DNA of 64,000 nucleotides from positions 124,001 through 188,000 of the forward strand of contig VNWV01000006.1 in assembly GCA_009801085.1 (NCBI GenBank). Reading direction: 5' to 3'. Under the pieces are notes generated by a model, which ran no database searches, had not been told where the DNA came from, and saw nothing but the letters and a program-made list of their open reading frames with translations. Position numbers and translations under genes: made by a program. The DNA is from Lasiodiplodia sp. COLG20 (Eukaryota > Ascomycota > Dothideomycetes > Botryosphaeriales > Botryosphaeriaceae). How positions within the stretch are numbered: the stretch's first letter is position 1; every line of letters starts with the position of its first letter. Shown here one piece after another: positions 10,803 through 21,267 of the stretch.

Positions 10803-13800
10803 GGCTGGCGGGCGAGTGGTAGGGCAGCGGTGCCCGGTAGGAAATCCAGAGAGCTGACAAGAAAATGGCAGCTGAGAGCGGGCACTCTTATGAGACGAGA
10901 GTGGGTTCGCCGAGTTTCCGGGAATGGTCCGGGGGAAATAATAGGTGCAAGAGAATGAACGGGGGTCACTGGTCCGGAACGAGCGATCCACAGTTTTATG
11001 GAACTGCCTTGTCGGTCCCTGCCAAGTGCTGGGGAGCCAAGGGTGTTCCTGCACAATTGCCATGATGGCGCCGAGGGGCCCGCCTCCAGGAATGCGGCTA
11101 GAAGGCGAGGAAATCGGGCGACCTGGACTGGGCTGCCTGCATGATCAGGTCCTTAGCGAGGTGGGAATAATGCGGGGATGAAATTGTTTCATCGCCGCAA
11201 GGTTCGCCCAATCTTTCACGTGGAACGACGCGCCAGCTGCCACCGTCGGTGAAGCCAGGCTCACGAGATCGCGGATGGGGACCATGGGAGCACATGTACG
11301 GCAGCCCCAGACGCCGGGTGTTTTCGACAATTCGATAGCGGGGTGGCAGGCAGCAGCCATGCTCGAGCCGGCGCGGCGGCTTGCGACATGGCGATGGTGT
11401 TACGAGAGGATGGGCGGATGGCGGCTGGGTGTCTAATCCGACAGTGAACACTCATCCGAGGCTAGCGTGCGGAAGGCCTGCGCGCCGGCCTGGGCGGGTG
11501 AAAGTGCCGGCGCAAGATGCACCGTGCGTGCCCGGCGCGAAACGGATGTCAGCTTGCGCGCACCGCGCTAGAAGCCTTCAGCCGGTCCGAAAACGCCCTG
11601 CGCCGAACCACGGCTGTTCTCCGACGCGTTATACTGCTTCCGGCCGCCTCATCATGTGGTAAGTGGCCACCTTCAACCACCGTCACCGCGTGTCGAGGAT
11701 AGGGGCCACACTGGCTGGGCCATGAGGGTCTGCGGGCTCGACGCGGTGATGTGCGCGTATCGGCGCGCTGCCGGCGTCGTCAACTCTTGCGCAAACACTC
11801 GCCAGCAATAGCCGACCGACGACGGCAAGCCTCAGACTGTGGTGGTGCGTAGCTCGCGTCTGAGGCGCTGCTCCACCGGCCTTCCCCGATCACCAGTTCC
11901 CGGTTCCCCAAACTACCCCTCCCCTCGCCACTGTGGCCACGGGCTCTGACCGCGTGTGGTAATCTCCGGCAGCGAAAGTCTTCATTGGCCCCAGGCCTGG
12001 CCATCATGTCAACTCCAAACGCCCCTATTATGAATGACAGGACGATCTCCAGCCTCACCCATGTTTCGCGCTGTTGACCGCTCCGCCAGCGTCATGCCCC
12101 AATGTATCCTTTCTCGTCGACGGCGCGCGGCGACGGGTCCAAGGGCCGGTCACAGCTGCCTGCACTTCACTGCCAGAATCGCCAATGGCATGACGGATCA
12201 ACACCAATATTATTATCACCTCTTTTCCGCTTTCTGATCGCGGGCGGACGGAGCACCGTCAGATCTGCTGTCAGTTGCGCCAGCGGGATCAGCGTTCGTG
12301 GGAAGCGAGCGTTGAGAGAACCACTTTTTGTGGCCCGTCCGCCAAACGGTCGGCAACGGTGCAGAATTTTATCACAAGCGGCCGTTCTTTCATTGCCTAT
12401 TTCTCAATGGTGCCGCGGCAATGCGGGCGGAGCCTGTTGCTGTTGTGGGACAGTTGGATCATCTTTTAAGCTAGATCCCTTGATCTTACCGGCAGCTCGC
12501 TTCCACATGAGGATCTTATCAATTCTCCGACGAGGGATAAATCCCCACTCTTGACGCGGAAAGAGGCGAGCTGCGTCTCGCATCCCTCGTATCGACAAGG
12601 CTCGTCGCGACCTCTGCTGCACTGCAATTGCCTCGCCTGTTCGACGATCAAGGGTCACTGTGGAGAAGACATCGATCATACTAATCAATGCAGTGCCTGC
12701 TCCATTGTTGCGCAATCACCTCGCGTCGCGGCACCCCTCTCCCGCCTACCCGTCACGCTATTCGGTGGCCACCCTTTATGCGTCACGCATAAGGACGTGC
12801 AGTCAAACAAGATTCTCTTGATTCAACATTGTTGAATTGTAATCATGCCCGGTCTTGTTCCTGCATATGTCGGTCGCTTCTCGACGATCTTTGAGCTTAT
12901 CCCTGAGGAGTTAGACGGGTGGGGAGCTCAAAACCGAATCCCATGACCGCATAGTCCAGGGAACCACTACACTCCTCACGTGCACTTTTGGCCCTCGCAG
13001 AAGTAGCCCGACTGCCATTCGGACAGTTCGCACGCAGTTGCAATTAGGTTGTCTTGCATGTACGACATCAGGGCGATCCTAAGGCAGAGCGAGTCAGTCT
13101 GGCGAGCTGCCGCGCCACTCGTATTTTCTTGACTCGCCGCAAACACCAGACCCGCAGCTTCTCGCCAAACCACTACCAATCAGCTCTGGCTGCCGCTACT
13201 AAGTCTCGAATTGCGACATCTCCTCCTTGGTCGCCTTGACTAGCTATCTTAGCTTTGCGCCCATCCCCCACAACCTTCTGCCCTTCCCGTTGATCCACAG
13301 AGATCCTCCACAACTTGGCAAGCCTTTGAGCTTTGGGCGTATGTTTGGACAGGTTCGTATGACTCGTGTAACGAGCTTGGCCCTCTTTTCCATAGCGCTG
13401 ACATCTGCAGACATAGTATATAAGGTATCCGGTCAGAAGATTGAACTCCCATCGCCCAGATATAGTCTACTCCTTGAACGCTCCGTTTCAGGGGCGTTGA
13501 CCGGAACCCAAAGAACCTCTGCGGGGGTCCACACCACTTTATAGCCGCGGTCATCATGTATTTGCTGACCACGCTGGACAAACTCTCGTTCCCAGTCCAT
13601 ATTCAGCTGTCTTCTGCTTACACAAGACGGGATACCATAAATCACTTTGTAGATTCCCGTCGTTATAACATTCCTCTAATATCATTTGTTTGATCAATTG
13701 CGCTCTCTTTCTAGTTTCATAAATGATGGAACGGCTGGTGCTATCCAAGAAAACTGTCTCACAGCCATGTGAGCGGGCTGAATAAGCATGTAAATGGTCT

Positions 13801-14309
13801 ATGTTGGATAAAATAAGATGCATGGCGAGGTGAGCTGAGGGCGTAGTAAGATTTCTTTATAAGCAAAAATGCTGAATAGTCCTGGGTTGCGACTTCTATC
13901 GGTGATGCTGATCAATTTCGTGATCGAAGAGAAATATATATAGACTCTCGATCTGTAATAGTAAGGCAGTTTAAATGAGTAGCTGATTTTCTCAGCGTAC
14001 CGGTACTTCCAATTATTAGCCTCTCTAAATAAAATTTGCTGGATTTTGCAGGAAAAAAACCAGAGATATCTACTCACAGAAAACCCCAGACTCCCCGTAA
14101 TTCACATATCTGAACATTTGGGCATAGTTGGCGAAAGTGCTGTAGTTTCTGTGTGACTGTTTTGGAGCGTCGGGTAGCCGCCGGAAGCCTGCAACCTTTA
14201 CGTAATCGGCTCACCCCGACCATATTCAAGCACCACCACTACTCGGCCATCTTTTAGATAATTTCTCTCTCGAACTACCCAAATATCCTTTCTCAGCGAG
14301 CCCGACAGC
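10803..14309. other. 3.5-kb intergenic region without a supported gene
   Basis: GC-rich to about 13 kb, then AT-rich (13,790-14,080). A short frame from ATG 13341 or 13359 to 13544 begins with a signal-peptide-like run (MTRVTSLALFSIALTSA) but lacks a cysteine pattern, splice support or homology I recognise, so I do not call it. Upstream sequence of the two flanking divergent genes is expected here. Confidence 0.45.
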
Positions 14310-15572
14310 ATGCCTCCCGTCAAGTTCTCGTGTCCTCATTGCGAATGCGAGTATACTCGCAGGTGTGACAATTCCTGGCCGCGGCAGCAGATCAGAAAAC
14401 GCTCGGGGCTCCCGCTGACATGAAACACCACCCGCAACAGAGACTCGCTCCGCCGCCACATCAAGCTCCACCACCGAGACAAGGATCTGAAGCGCCTCCG
14501 CGCACTCGCAGCCTGCGTGAACTGCAAAGCACGAAAGACCAAATGCCAAGGGTCCGCGCCGTGCGACTTTTGCTTGGAGAGAGGGCTGCAGTGCAAGTAC
14601 GACAACGACGGCGCCGCCGCCGCCGATCAGGCGCAGGCGCAGCCGGTACCCGCAACGAGCAACGACGACAACCAGACCGACTTTAGCAATTTGTGGTCGC
14701 CCGAGATCGACCAGTATGTCGAGGCCTACTTTGCGCGCTTCCATCCGACTTGGTCGTTCCTGCACAAGGCCACCTTCAGCCCGCGCCGGGAGCTGCCGTT
14801 CCTGGTGCAGGCCGTCGTTATGATTGGGCTGTGGGCGACGACGCAGCAGTCCGGCGCCCGGGAAGCTGCGATAAAGCTGCACGAGAAAATGCGGGTGTCG
14901 ATCTGGGAGCAACAGGTAAGCCTTTTTCTCAGAACGGCGTAGCGGGCGTCGCAAAAGACGTTAAAACTGATGTAATCTGCATCGTAATCACAAAAGAAAA
15001 AGTGGGATGTATCAGGGTGCAAAGATGACGACCCTCAACTGCAGGAGGCGTGGCCCATCGGCACGAGCCAAGCCATCCTCCTGTTCCTTGTTTTCACCAC
15101 CATGCTCGAGACCCGGCAAGAGGCGGCGGCCCCATCAACCCAAAACGACCGGGATATCCTCATCGCCCTGGTGAAGAGCTGCCGCAAACGAGGAATGTTC
15201 TCGTATGAGAATATGATTGCCCAGTTCCGCGCCGTTGGCGCCAGACCGTACCATGCGACGCTTTGCGCTTGGGTGTCCGTGGAAGAAATGAAACGATTTG
15301 CAGCCTCTCTGTACCAGGTCTGGAGGCTGTACGAACAGTCGGGAGTCTTGCCGGAAGACGAGGCGGAGCTGCTCGAGGACGAACATCTTCAGTTCCCTCT
15401 GCCTGATGCTGAATTCCTCTGGGACGCAAACTCAGAAGCTGATTTGTTGAGAAGGATAGGAGAAGAGAAGAGCCGTGGGGCAAGACCATGCGAAAAGGAG
15501 ATGCAATGGCTTGGGACTAGTTGGGATGATATTCTGACGGACTACATACGTCAGCGAGAAGCTGCGACGTAG
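14310..15572 (+). CDS. Transcription factor with C2H2 finger plus Zn2Cys6 cluster
   Basis: Exons 14310-14362, 14441-14915 and 15045-15572 give 351 aa. Residues 8-27 form one C2H2 finger (C-x2-C-x12-H-x3-H) that is split by intron 1 and only becomes readable after splicing. A binuclear cluster follows at about residues 40-70 (CVNCKARKTKC...CDFC...C). After a Gln/Ala linker comes the start of a fungal-specific transcription-factor domain (EAYFARFHPTWSFLHKATF). The protein ends soon after that domain, much shorter than the usual 600-900 residues, so it is either a compact form or lost its C-terminus. It lies tail to tail with the GST gene, 73 bp apart. Nuclear DNA-binding regulator; target unknown. 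Confidence 0.75.
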
Positions 15573-15645
15573 GGGTTGACTTTTGTCATGGAATGTCTAT
15601 AGTACTGCCGGCAGATCCTCGCTCTCTACATCTCCTTGTAGGACC

Positions 15646-16384
15646 TTAAAAAAGAGGCCGGGGTGCCTCGGCACCAAGAACCGGTAGTTTACCCCTGTCG
15701 TCCCCTTGTTCGCCCTTCTCGATGAAGTTCTTGTAGGCTGGCCTTTGCGCAATCTTTTCCAGCCATACCTGAATCCCCTTATAGCCGGTCAAAGCGAAGG
15801 GAGTGAATAGACGCACCGTCGTGACGGTGAATACGGCGTAGATATCGGCGGCTGTGATTTCGTCGCCCGCCAGCCATGGTGCCTTCTGCAGACGCTCGTC
15901 CATCATTTTGAGCGCATGCGCAAGGCGCCCCTTGAGAATTTGCATGACGGGATTATCATCCGGAACTCCGGTTCTGGCGACGAAAATGAGAGTCATTTCC
16001 ATGCTTTGAAGAGTGCCGATGGCCCAATGGTACCAGAAGACATAGTCGGCAAAGTTCGGGGCGGTGGAGGGAACGGTGAGGCGGCCATTTCCGTACTTTC
16101 CCAGGATGTAATCCATGATGGCTCCGCACTCCGAGATGACGACCTCGCCGTCTTCAATAACCGGGGCTGTGCCGGATGCATGGCTGGGTGGATTGCTCAG
16201 TCAGTCAAGGGTATCAATGTGTGCATCAGACGTGTACGTACATGGCCTTGAGGTTTGGCGGAGCTCCCAAACCAACCCGTTCGCGATGGTAGACTTGAAG
16301 GTTGTAGTCGATTCCAAGCTCTTCACAGAGCCAAACAATGCGCTCTGACTGCGAGCGCTGGAGGTGGTGGACCGTAAGAGTCAT
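15646..16384 (-). CDS. Glutathione S-transferase
   Basis: Two exons: 16384-16242 and 16183-15646 (58-bp intron), 226 aa, the normal GST length. The N-terminal thioredoxin-like half has SQSERIVWLCEELG (residues about 10-23), the glutathione-site sequence APVIEDGEVVISECGAI (about 54-70) with the conserved cis-Pro, and the all-helical C-terminal half includes the N-capping box-like LAGDEITAADIYAVF. It should conjugate glutathione to electrophiles in the cytosol. It resembles fungal Gtt1/Ure2p-related GSTs rather than zeta-class maleylpyruvate isomerases, so I do not link it to the gentisate cluster 25 kb away. Confidence 0.88.
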
Positions 16385-16938
16385 GGCTAAGATGATTGGT
16401 CGTTGCACTTCGGATAGGCTTCCTCAATGAGTTGAATGGAAATCAACGGACACCTATGTATCTGCAGTCATAGTAAGCTCAGGATTGGTATTTATTCAGC
16501 GCACCATGCTAGGGCAGATAGGAGACAGCGCGCTTTAGTCAGTCTCGGGAAGCCGCAAGGCTTACCAACGGGTACCCGCAGCCGCCGGATGGCCGTCGGC
16601 AGCCCACAAACACTTCTGGCGGGCTGACAAACCTGCGCATCGCGTCAAAATTGTTGGTTTAAATGATCCGATGCATTATAGAAAAGGAATCAACGTCCGG
16701 TTTTGTGTGGAAACTTGCTCATATTGGCAGTCTGATTTTAAACTTTTCAATCGGCTCCCACGCAGATGAATTCTTCGCACGATCTGGACGTGACCGCTTG
16801 TACGTAGATGCACTACCGAACTTAACTTCATAAGCCTTAAGAGACAAGCGGTGCAGAACCTTTCAGGCCACCAAACAGTCGGAGGAGACACGGCGCAGAG
16901 AAGCTTCTGATTAGTGGACTGCATGTGGTCAACGGCCT
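16385..16938. other. Intergenic region
   Basis: GST promoter side, with no gene-like frame beyond short random ones. Confidence 0.4.
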
Positions 16939-17760
16939 CTAAGCACTGGCGCCCTGGCTGATGAACATCGCGGCGTAGCTGGTGCTCTCCATGTGGCGTA
17001 TATGGCCCGCATTAGGAGCACCGAGGAATAGGTGGTTTGTAGCGGGCATTGCGGCTTCGGGTGTTTCTTCACCGCCCTCCAAACGTTCCGCAGCTTGTCG
17101 AAGCTCTTATTCTCCAGAAATTTGTCAATTGCATTCCTCCATTTTTCGAAAACCCAGCCACGGCTGAATGACTTCTTGAGCTTCCGTGCTAGCGTTGGAG
17201 AAGCTTGGGGTGACCCTTCGAGCGACCGCCTTTCGCAAATACCCAGAAGTCTTTGCAGGCTCGGAGGACAAAGACTTCCAGTCGAAACATCTTTGGGCCT
17301 CCGGTGCTGAAGAAGTTCTTGGGAAATTCTTTTTGGAACACCTTGGCGTATCCGCCGCCAGGACAGGCGGAGTACTTGTTCACTTCCGGGGCTTTATTTT
17401 TGTACTCCGTCTGGAACTTGTTGAAGATCTCGTGTGCAACTTCTAAATCCTTCTCGTACGAGTTGGGGATCAGTCGTGTAGGGCGCTTCGGTGCCGGCAC
17501 GGCGAAGTACTTGTGGCAGGTTGCGAGAGTCAGCGGATGTCCCGATTCATCTTGATCGTGTAAAAATCTTGTTACCGTCGGTCTGGAAACTCAGCTTGTC
17601 ACTATCAACCAGCGTGGCCCAGACTTTGCCATTATTTTCTAGGTTCTGTGGCGTTCTGGCAGACCCAACCGGAACGCCGACATGGTCGATGAAAGTGATC
17701 CTCTCAGAAACCGTCCTGGGTCGCGTAGGCTTCCTTTTCCCGTCACGTTCTGCTCTCTTA
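16939..17760 (-). pseudogene. Decayed gene of an unidentified family
   Basis: On the minus strand, coding-like protein stretches appear in successive frames: KVWATLVDSDKLSFQTDGNK (about 17,640-17,580), then HKYFAVPAPKRPTRLIPNS...FNKFQTEYKNKAPEV (about 17,520-17,390), then VARRVTPSFSNASTEAQEV... and finally AMPATNHLFLGAPNAGHI...SQGASA with a stop at 16939. The last frame contains two in-frame stops (TGA, TAA) about 60 codons from its end. Both could come from CGA and CAA by C-to-T change. At least one frameshift near 17,560 separates the first two blocks. No family recognised. It lies beside the helicase relic, and both may descend from one lineage-specific family. Confidence 0.5.
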
Positions 17761-18111
17761 ACACATCAGCCTATTTGCCAGATGAAGTGAGAGCATGGGG
17801 AGCGTGATTAATTAAGCTAGCTTACCTGAGTTTGAAGATGTAATGGCTGCAGCGAGATGACACGGAATAGAACGATCGATGGCGACGAAGAAATGCGTTC
17901 GCTGCAGACGTGCATGAAGCGGACACGCAACGAGGAGGAAGGTGACGCAGGAAAGTGACACAAGCCATCAAGCTCGCTACGATTCCCTGATTGGGTTCGC
18001 TCTGCAGTTCACGTCCTTGTTTTGGAATACGCAGACACAGTCACCCGCTGCCGCTCTGCAATTGACTGGGAAACTTTGGCCAAGCGTGCCCAGGGCCCGC
18101 GGGCGTACCGA
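17761..18111. other. Intergenic region
   Basis: Separates two decayed genes of opposite strand. No gene seen. Confidence 0.4.
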
Positions 18112-18200
18112 CTGCCCCAAGCGGGACCCAGGCACATGAGCTGCTGCAGCCTAGTCCAAACAAGGGAACCGTAGCGAGATCGCGTCAACATCAATCGCCC
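18112..18200 (+). repeat. Promoter-like block shared with 62.5 kb (copy A)
   Basis: Shares ordered words with 62533-62618: CTGCCCCAA, GGCACATGA, GG-AA(C/T)CGTAGCGAG and AATCGCCC, at similar spacing. Both copies are followed by a C/T-rich leader and then a gene start on the plus strand. This suggests paralogous promoters. Confidence 0.65.
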
Positions 18201-18288
18201 TTGCCTATCTTGCACTGCTCACTCTTTCTCTACCCTCCTCTTCTTACCTTCTACAAACCTTGTTTCATACATTCGACCCGCCGCAACG

Positions 18289-19430
18289 ATGTTCATCTTG
18301 CTCAAAGATGTCGAAACAAGCGCACGTGAAGCTGGCATCTTCTCAGCTCACATCGAGACGTCGACTGTTTTCCTTGGGCAACGTGGCGACACTTGCGTCT
18401 GTTGATCGACCGCATTGACAACGAGATGCGCTTTCGACCCTCGTCCGGATAACGCATCAAACTCATTCCCGAAATTGTGCGCGATGACTTGGACACACGC
18501 AGCATGGACTACCAGCCCAAGACCTTCCTATCCAGGTCTAGAAATTGATCTAGGTACGCAAAATAAATGCTATCCGTCGTCTCGGCCTCAATTAACCAAT
18601 CTCTAGAAGCGGGCGCGGAGGTGAAGAAGATCTTGGTCAGGACAAGAATCCTGTGCTCCGCTATTGGAGCTTGCAAAGAACTCCGGGCCCTCAAGTTCAA
18701 AGCTGAAGTTCTGATTGTGGATGAAGCGTCGCTGCTGCGCGACCCATCACTGGCGCTTCCACTTTCCACAATGGAGCGCCCTCGTTTGGTGGTCATGGCA
18801 GGCGACCCCACACAAGGATTGATTACACAGTACAACACTAACAGTCCCACGGACGTCGAAATGAGTCTCTCGACTTTTTTCCGCCTCGCTGATCAGACCG
18901 CTGACCCTCTGGTCACGCACCATATCCTGCAAACCAATCGCAGGCAACATCCGGAGCTCGCCGAATTCGCAAGCAGCAACTTGTGCCCAGCATCCATGCA
19001 CTTCACAAGGCCAACAGGAACAAGTGGGGCCAAAGATATGAGGATTTTTGCTGCGATGCGCAATGAAAGCCTCGGTTTCCGAGCTACTAGCAACCTGGTC
19101 GAGCGCGAGGCTTTTGTGAACGTCGACGGCTACGACATGATCCGCGCTGGAACGGAAGATCTTATCGACGTGACCGGAGACATGGCGATCGTGCAAATTG
19201 TTCAAAACCTGCTCAGGATCAACCAGGTCTCCCCGAGAGACATCGTGGTGTTGACTCCCTACGGCTCCGATGCGCAGTCCATCCACACAGCATTGGCTAC
19301 TCGCAATATTGCCGACGTTGAGTACAGCACGCCTGACCTATTCATGGACGCAGAGGCGTCCACCGTAATTGTCTTGTTCCAGAAGGTATCCAGCCTGCAC
19401 ATGATGCAGATGGAATTGAAGGCTTGCAAG
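18289..19430 (+). pseudogene. Relic of a UPF1/NAM7-like SF1 helicase (AAA_11/AAA_12)
   Basis: A good start (CAACGATGT, 18289) opens MFILLKDVETS... but stops after 38 codons. Coding-like sequence continues in a shifted frame (LIDRIDNEMRFRP, with an in-frame TAA near 18451). A likely intron, 18554-18606, precedes the main open stretch 18607-19430. That stretch carries SF1 helicase motif II (VLIVDEASLL), motif III (MAGDPTQ), motif IV region (LQTNRRQHPELAEF) and a region resembling the AAA_12 core (IVVLTPYGSDAQSIHTAL). The Walker A motif is absent, motif V is degenerate and motif VI with its arginine finger is missing. So it cannot encode an active ATPase. Intact members are nucleic-acid helicases. 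No function expected now. Confidence 0.7.
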
Positions 19431-20620
19431 GTGGTCAGGCAAGAGAGACCACCTCGAGGGCCCGAGACGTCGAAGCAATGCTGGAAAACGACCAAAAAGA
19501 CGCCGAGTTGGGGCCCTTACCCGACTGGCTCAGCAAAGGTTACACCGACTGGATCAGAAATTCGTACAAGCCGTGCAACTTCTGGAGAGCTCTGGTGATG
19601 GAAATCCAGGGCGCCAGTGGACCTTCTGAGTTCTATGGGAGCTTCAAGTCTTACGAACTCCGATGCAAGACCTTCTCTTCTGCCATGCTTTGAAGGATGG
19701 TCATGAATATCGATGCCACCAAGGGCACTATTGGAGATGACATCATTGTGGATGCCGATGAATGCGCCACCTTTCAATTCATCAAGTTCAATGGTCCCCA
19801 CCCGGACACTCTGGGTGTCCGCCAGTACACCGGTCACGTCGGACCCACCGCGGGTCTAAGGATCGTGGGAAAGCTTATCTTGAAAGCTTCAGCAAATGTT
19901 GCCGACGCAGAAAGACCTCTGGTTAGCCGAGTTACCGAAGCTGCGGACGCCGGGCGCAGCGTCACCTTTTGGTGGGTCTCGGACGACAACCGCAAAGAAA
20001 ACGACGAGGCATTCCACTCCTGGCTCGAAGCCCGAAAGCTGGGCAAAGGAAGTCCACAGAACATGTGGATGTTTGCGAGAGACACGCGATACCACCCCCA
20101 AGCGTTGGATCCCTTCGAGGAGTTCCGCGCTGGCCAGGAAGGTCCAGAAACGCCGTCCTTCTTGATTTCACAAGACCACACTAAAGTCGGTCCTTTGGTG
20201 TTTCGCTCGGCCCATCGCTTCTACGGCACGAAGACAGCCTTCTTCAGTGTGCATAGGATCGGCTACCTGTACGAGATTGAAGCAGTCAACTTCGCGCATG
20301 GTGCCACGTTCAACCTATCCACTCTGCACGACGCCACCATCTAGCGACTGCCCGACAAGCTGAAAATCGAGATTCGGATCAAAGTCCTCCGAAATTTAGC
20401 ATGGCGTGTCCCATGGGTACGCGAATATCCGCGCAGATGGTGTACAGCAATAGGATCCGCTGGAGAGTTGCATCTCGTTGGTCTCCCGGAGCAGCTTGGA
20501 TGCTGCCCAAAGAGACTCTCTGTGAGTGACCCTCTTCAAAGGCCTCATGTGCCTCCGTGGATACGCTGTCTCTGGGAAAAGCGAGGCCATCGCCAGAGCT
20601 GAAGTTGTGATGGCAATTAT
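19431..20620 (+). pseudogene. Downstream part of the helicase relic or a neighbouring orphan relic
   Basis: A single frame, different from the helicase frame, reads as protein for about 390 codons (19424-20620) but is cut by TGA at 19691-19693 and TAG at 20342-20344. Segments are DWLSKGYTDWIRNSYK, then the 215-codon open part 19697-20341 (DATKGTIGDDIIVDAD..., FWWVSDDNRKENDEAFHSW), then LPDKLKIEIRIKVLRN after the second stop. The DATKG..DDIIVD string weakly resembles SF1 motif V, which would make this the C-terminal half of the same gene. That is inference. Both stops can arise from CGA and CAG by C-to-T change. Confidence 0.5.
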
Positions 20621-21024
20621 ATGAATCAATACCTTGATGGTTACCCCAATGGAATAGTCGATGGACGCCATCTGCGCTCGTACCACGAATCAATGCCATC
20701 GGTCCGCTATCATGAGCAAGTTTGACATAAGCGCTTCCTCGGAAGCGGAGTTGCAAATGCGTACAACACGTACACTAGCAGCTCATCCTCGATGGCGGCT
20801 TCATAGAAGCTCTTGATTTATCTATCTCTGGATGCTAACAATGGTATGGTAGCTTAGAACATGCTGTTTCTTGAAATTTAGCACATTTGCAAGGCACACA
20901 AGGGATTAGTCGATAATGAAATGAAATCAGCTTCCCAGGAATTCCCTCGTTGATTATGTAACATTCTACCACGTGAAAAGCTGAAATATTGTGCGACGTG
21001 TTGGTAATCTACAATATCTACAAA
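20621..21024. other. Intergenic region, AT-rich towards the MITE
   Basis: No gene-like frame on either strand is convincing. A 125-codon minus frame (20379-20756) overlaps the relic and has no motif. Confidence 0.35.
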
Positions 21025-21117
21025 ACGTGGGTAGTTGAAGCTATCGTCCGGACGCGATCGTATAATTATAAATTTGACATTTGCATCCGGACGATAGCTT
21101 CAACCACCCATGATATG
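21025..21117. mobile_element. Foldback MITE, copy 2
   Basis: Inverted arms GTAGTTGAAGCTATCGTCC / GGACGATAGCTTCAACCAC flank an AT-rich spacer of about 33 bp. Same structure as copies at 5.0, 28.7 and 48.4 kb. The right border CCCATGATATGAGC is identical to that of copy 1, so the true right end may extend a few bases. Confidence 0.8.
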
Positions 21118-21267
21118 AGCTTATAAGCCTAGACAGGCGCCACTGTGTGCAGAAAATATCGCACCACCCCTCAATTTTTCATCACGAAAATTGCTCCCTC
21201 ACCTTTTGTTCAGAGAAGACACGTGATGGGAGCTTGGTCATGATTTTCAAATGACGTCATTGAGTGG

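Noticed and set aside
13341..13544. Short frame starting with a signal-peptide-like run
   Set aside because: No cysteine pattern, no conserved motif, and a TATA-like ATATAAGG inside the frame. Weaker than chance for a 3.5-kb gap.
14226..14954. 242-codon antisense frame over the zinc-finger regulator
   Set aside because: No motif, and the sense strand has both zinc-binding patterns and valid introns.
15646..16384. GST as the missing maleylpyruvate isomerase of the gentisate cluster
   Set aside because: It lacks the zeta-class signature (SSCSWRVR-like) and lies about 24 kb from the cluster.
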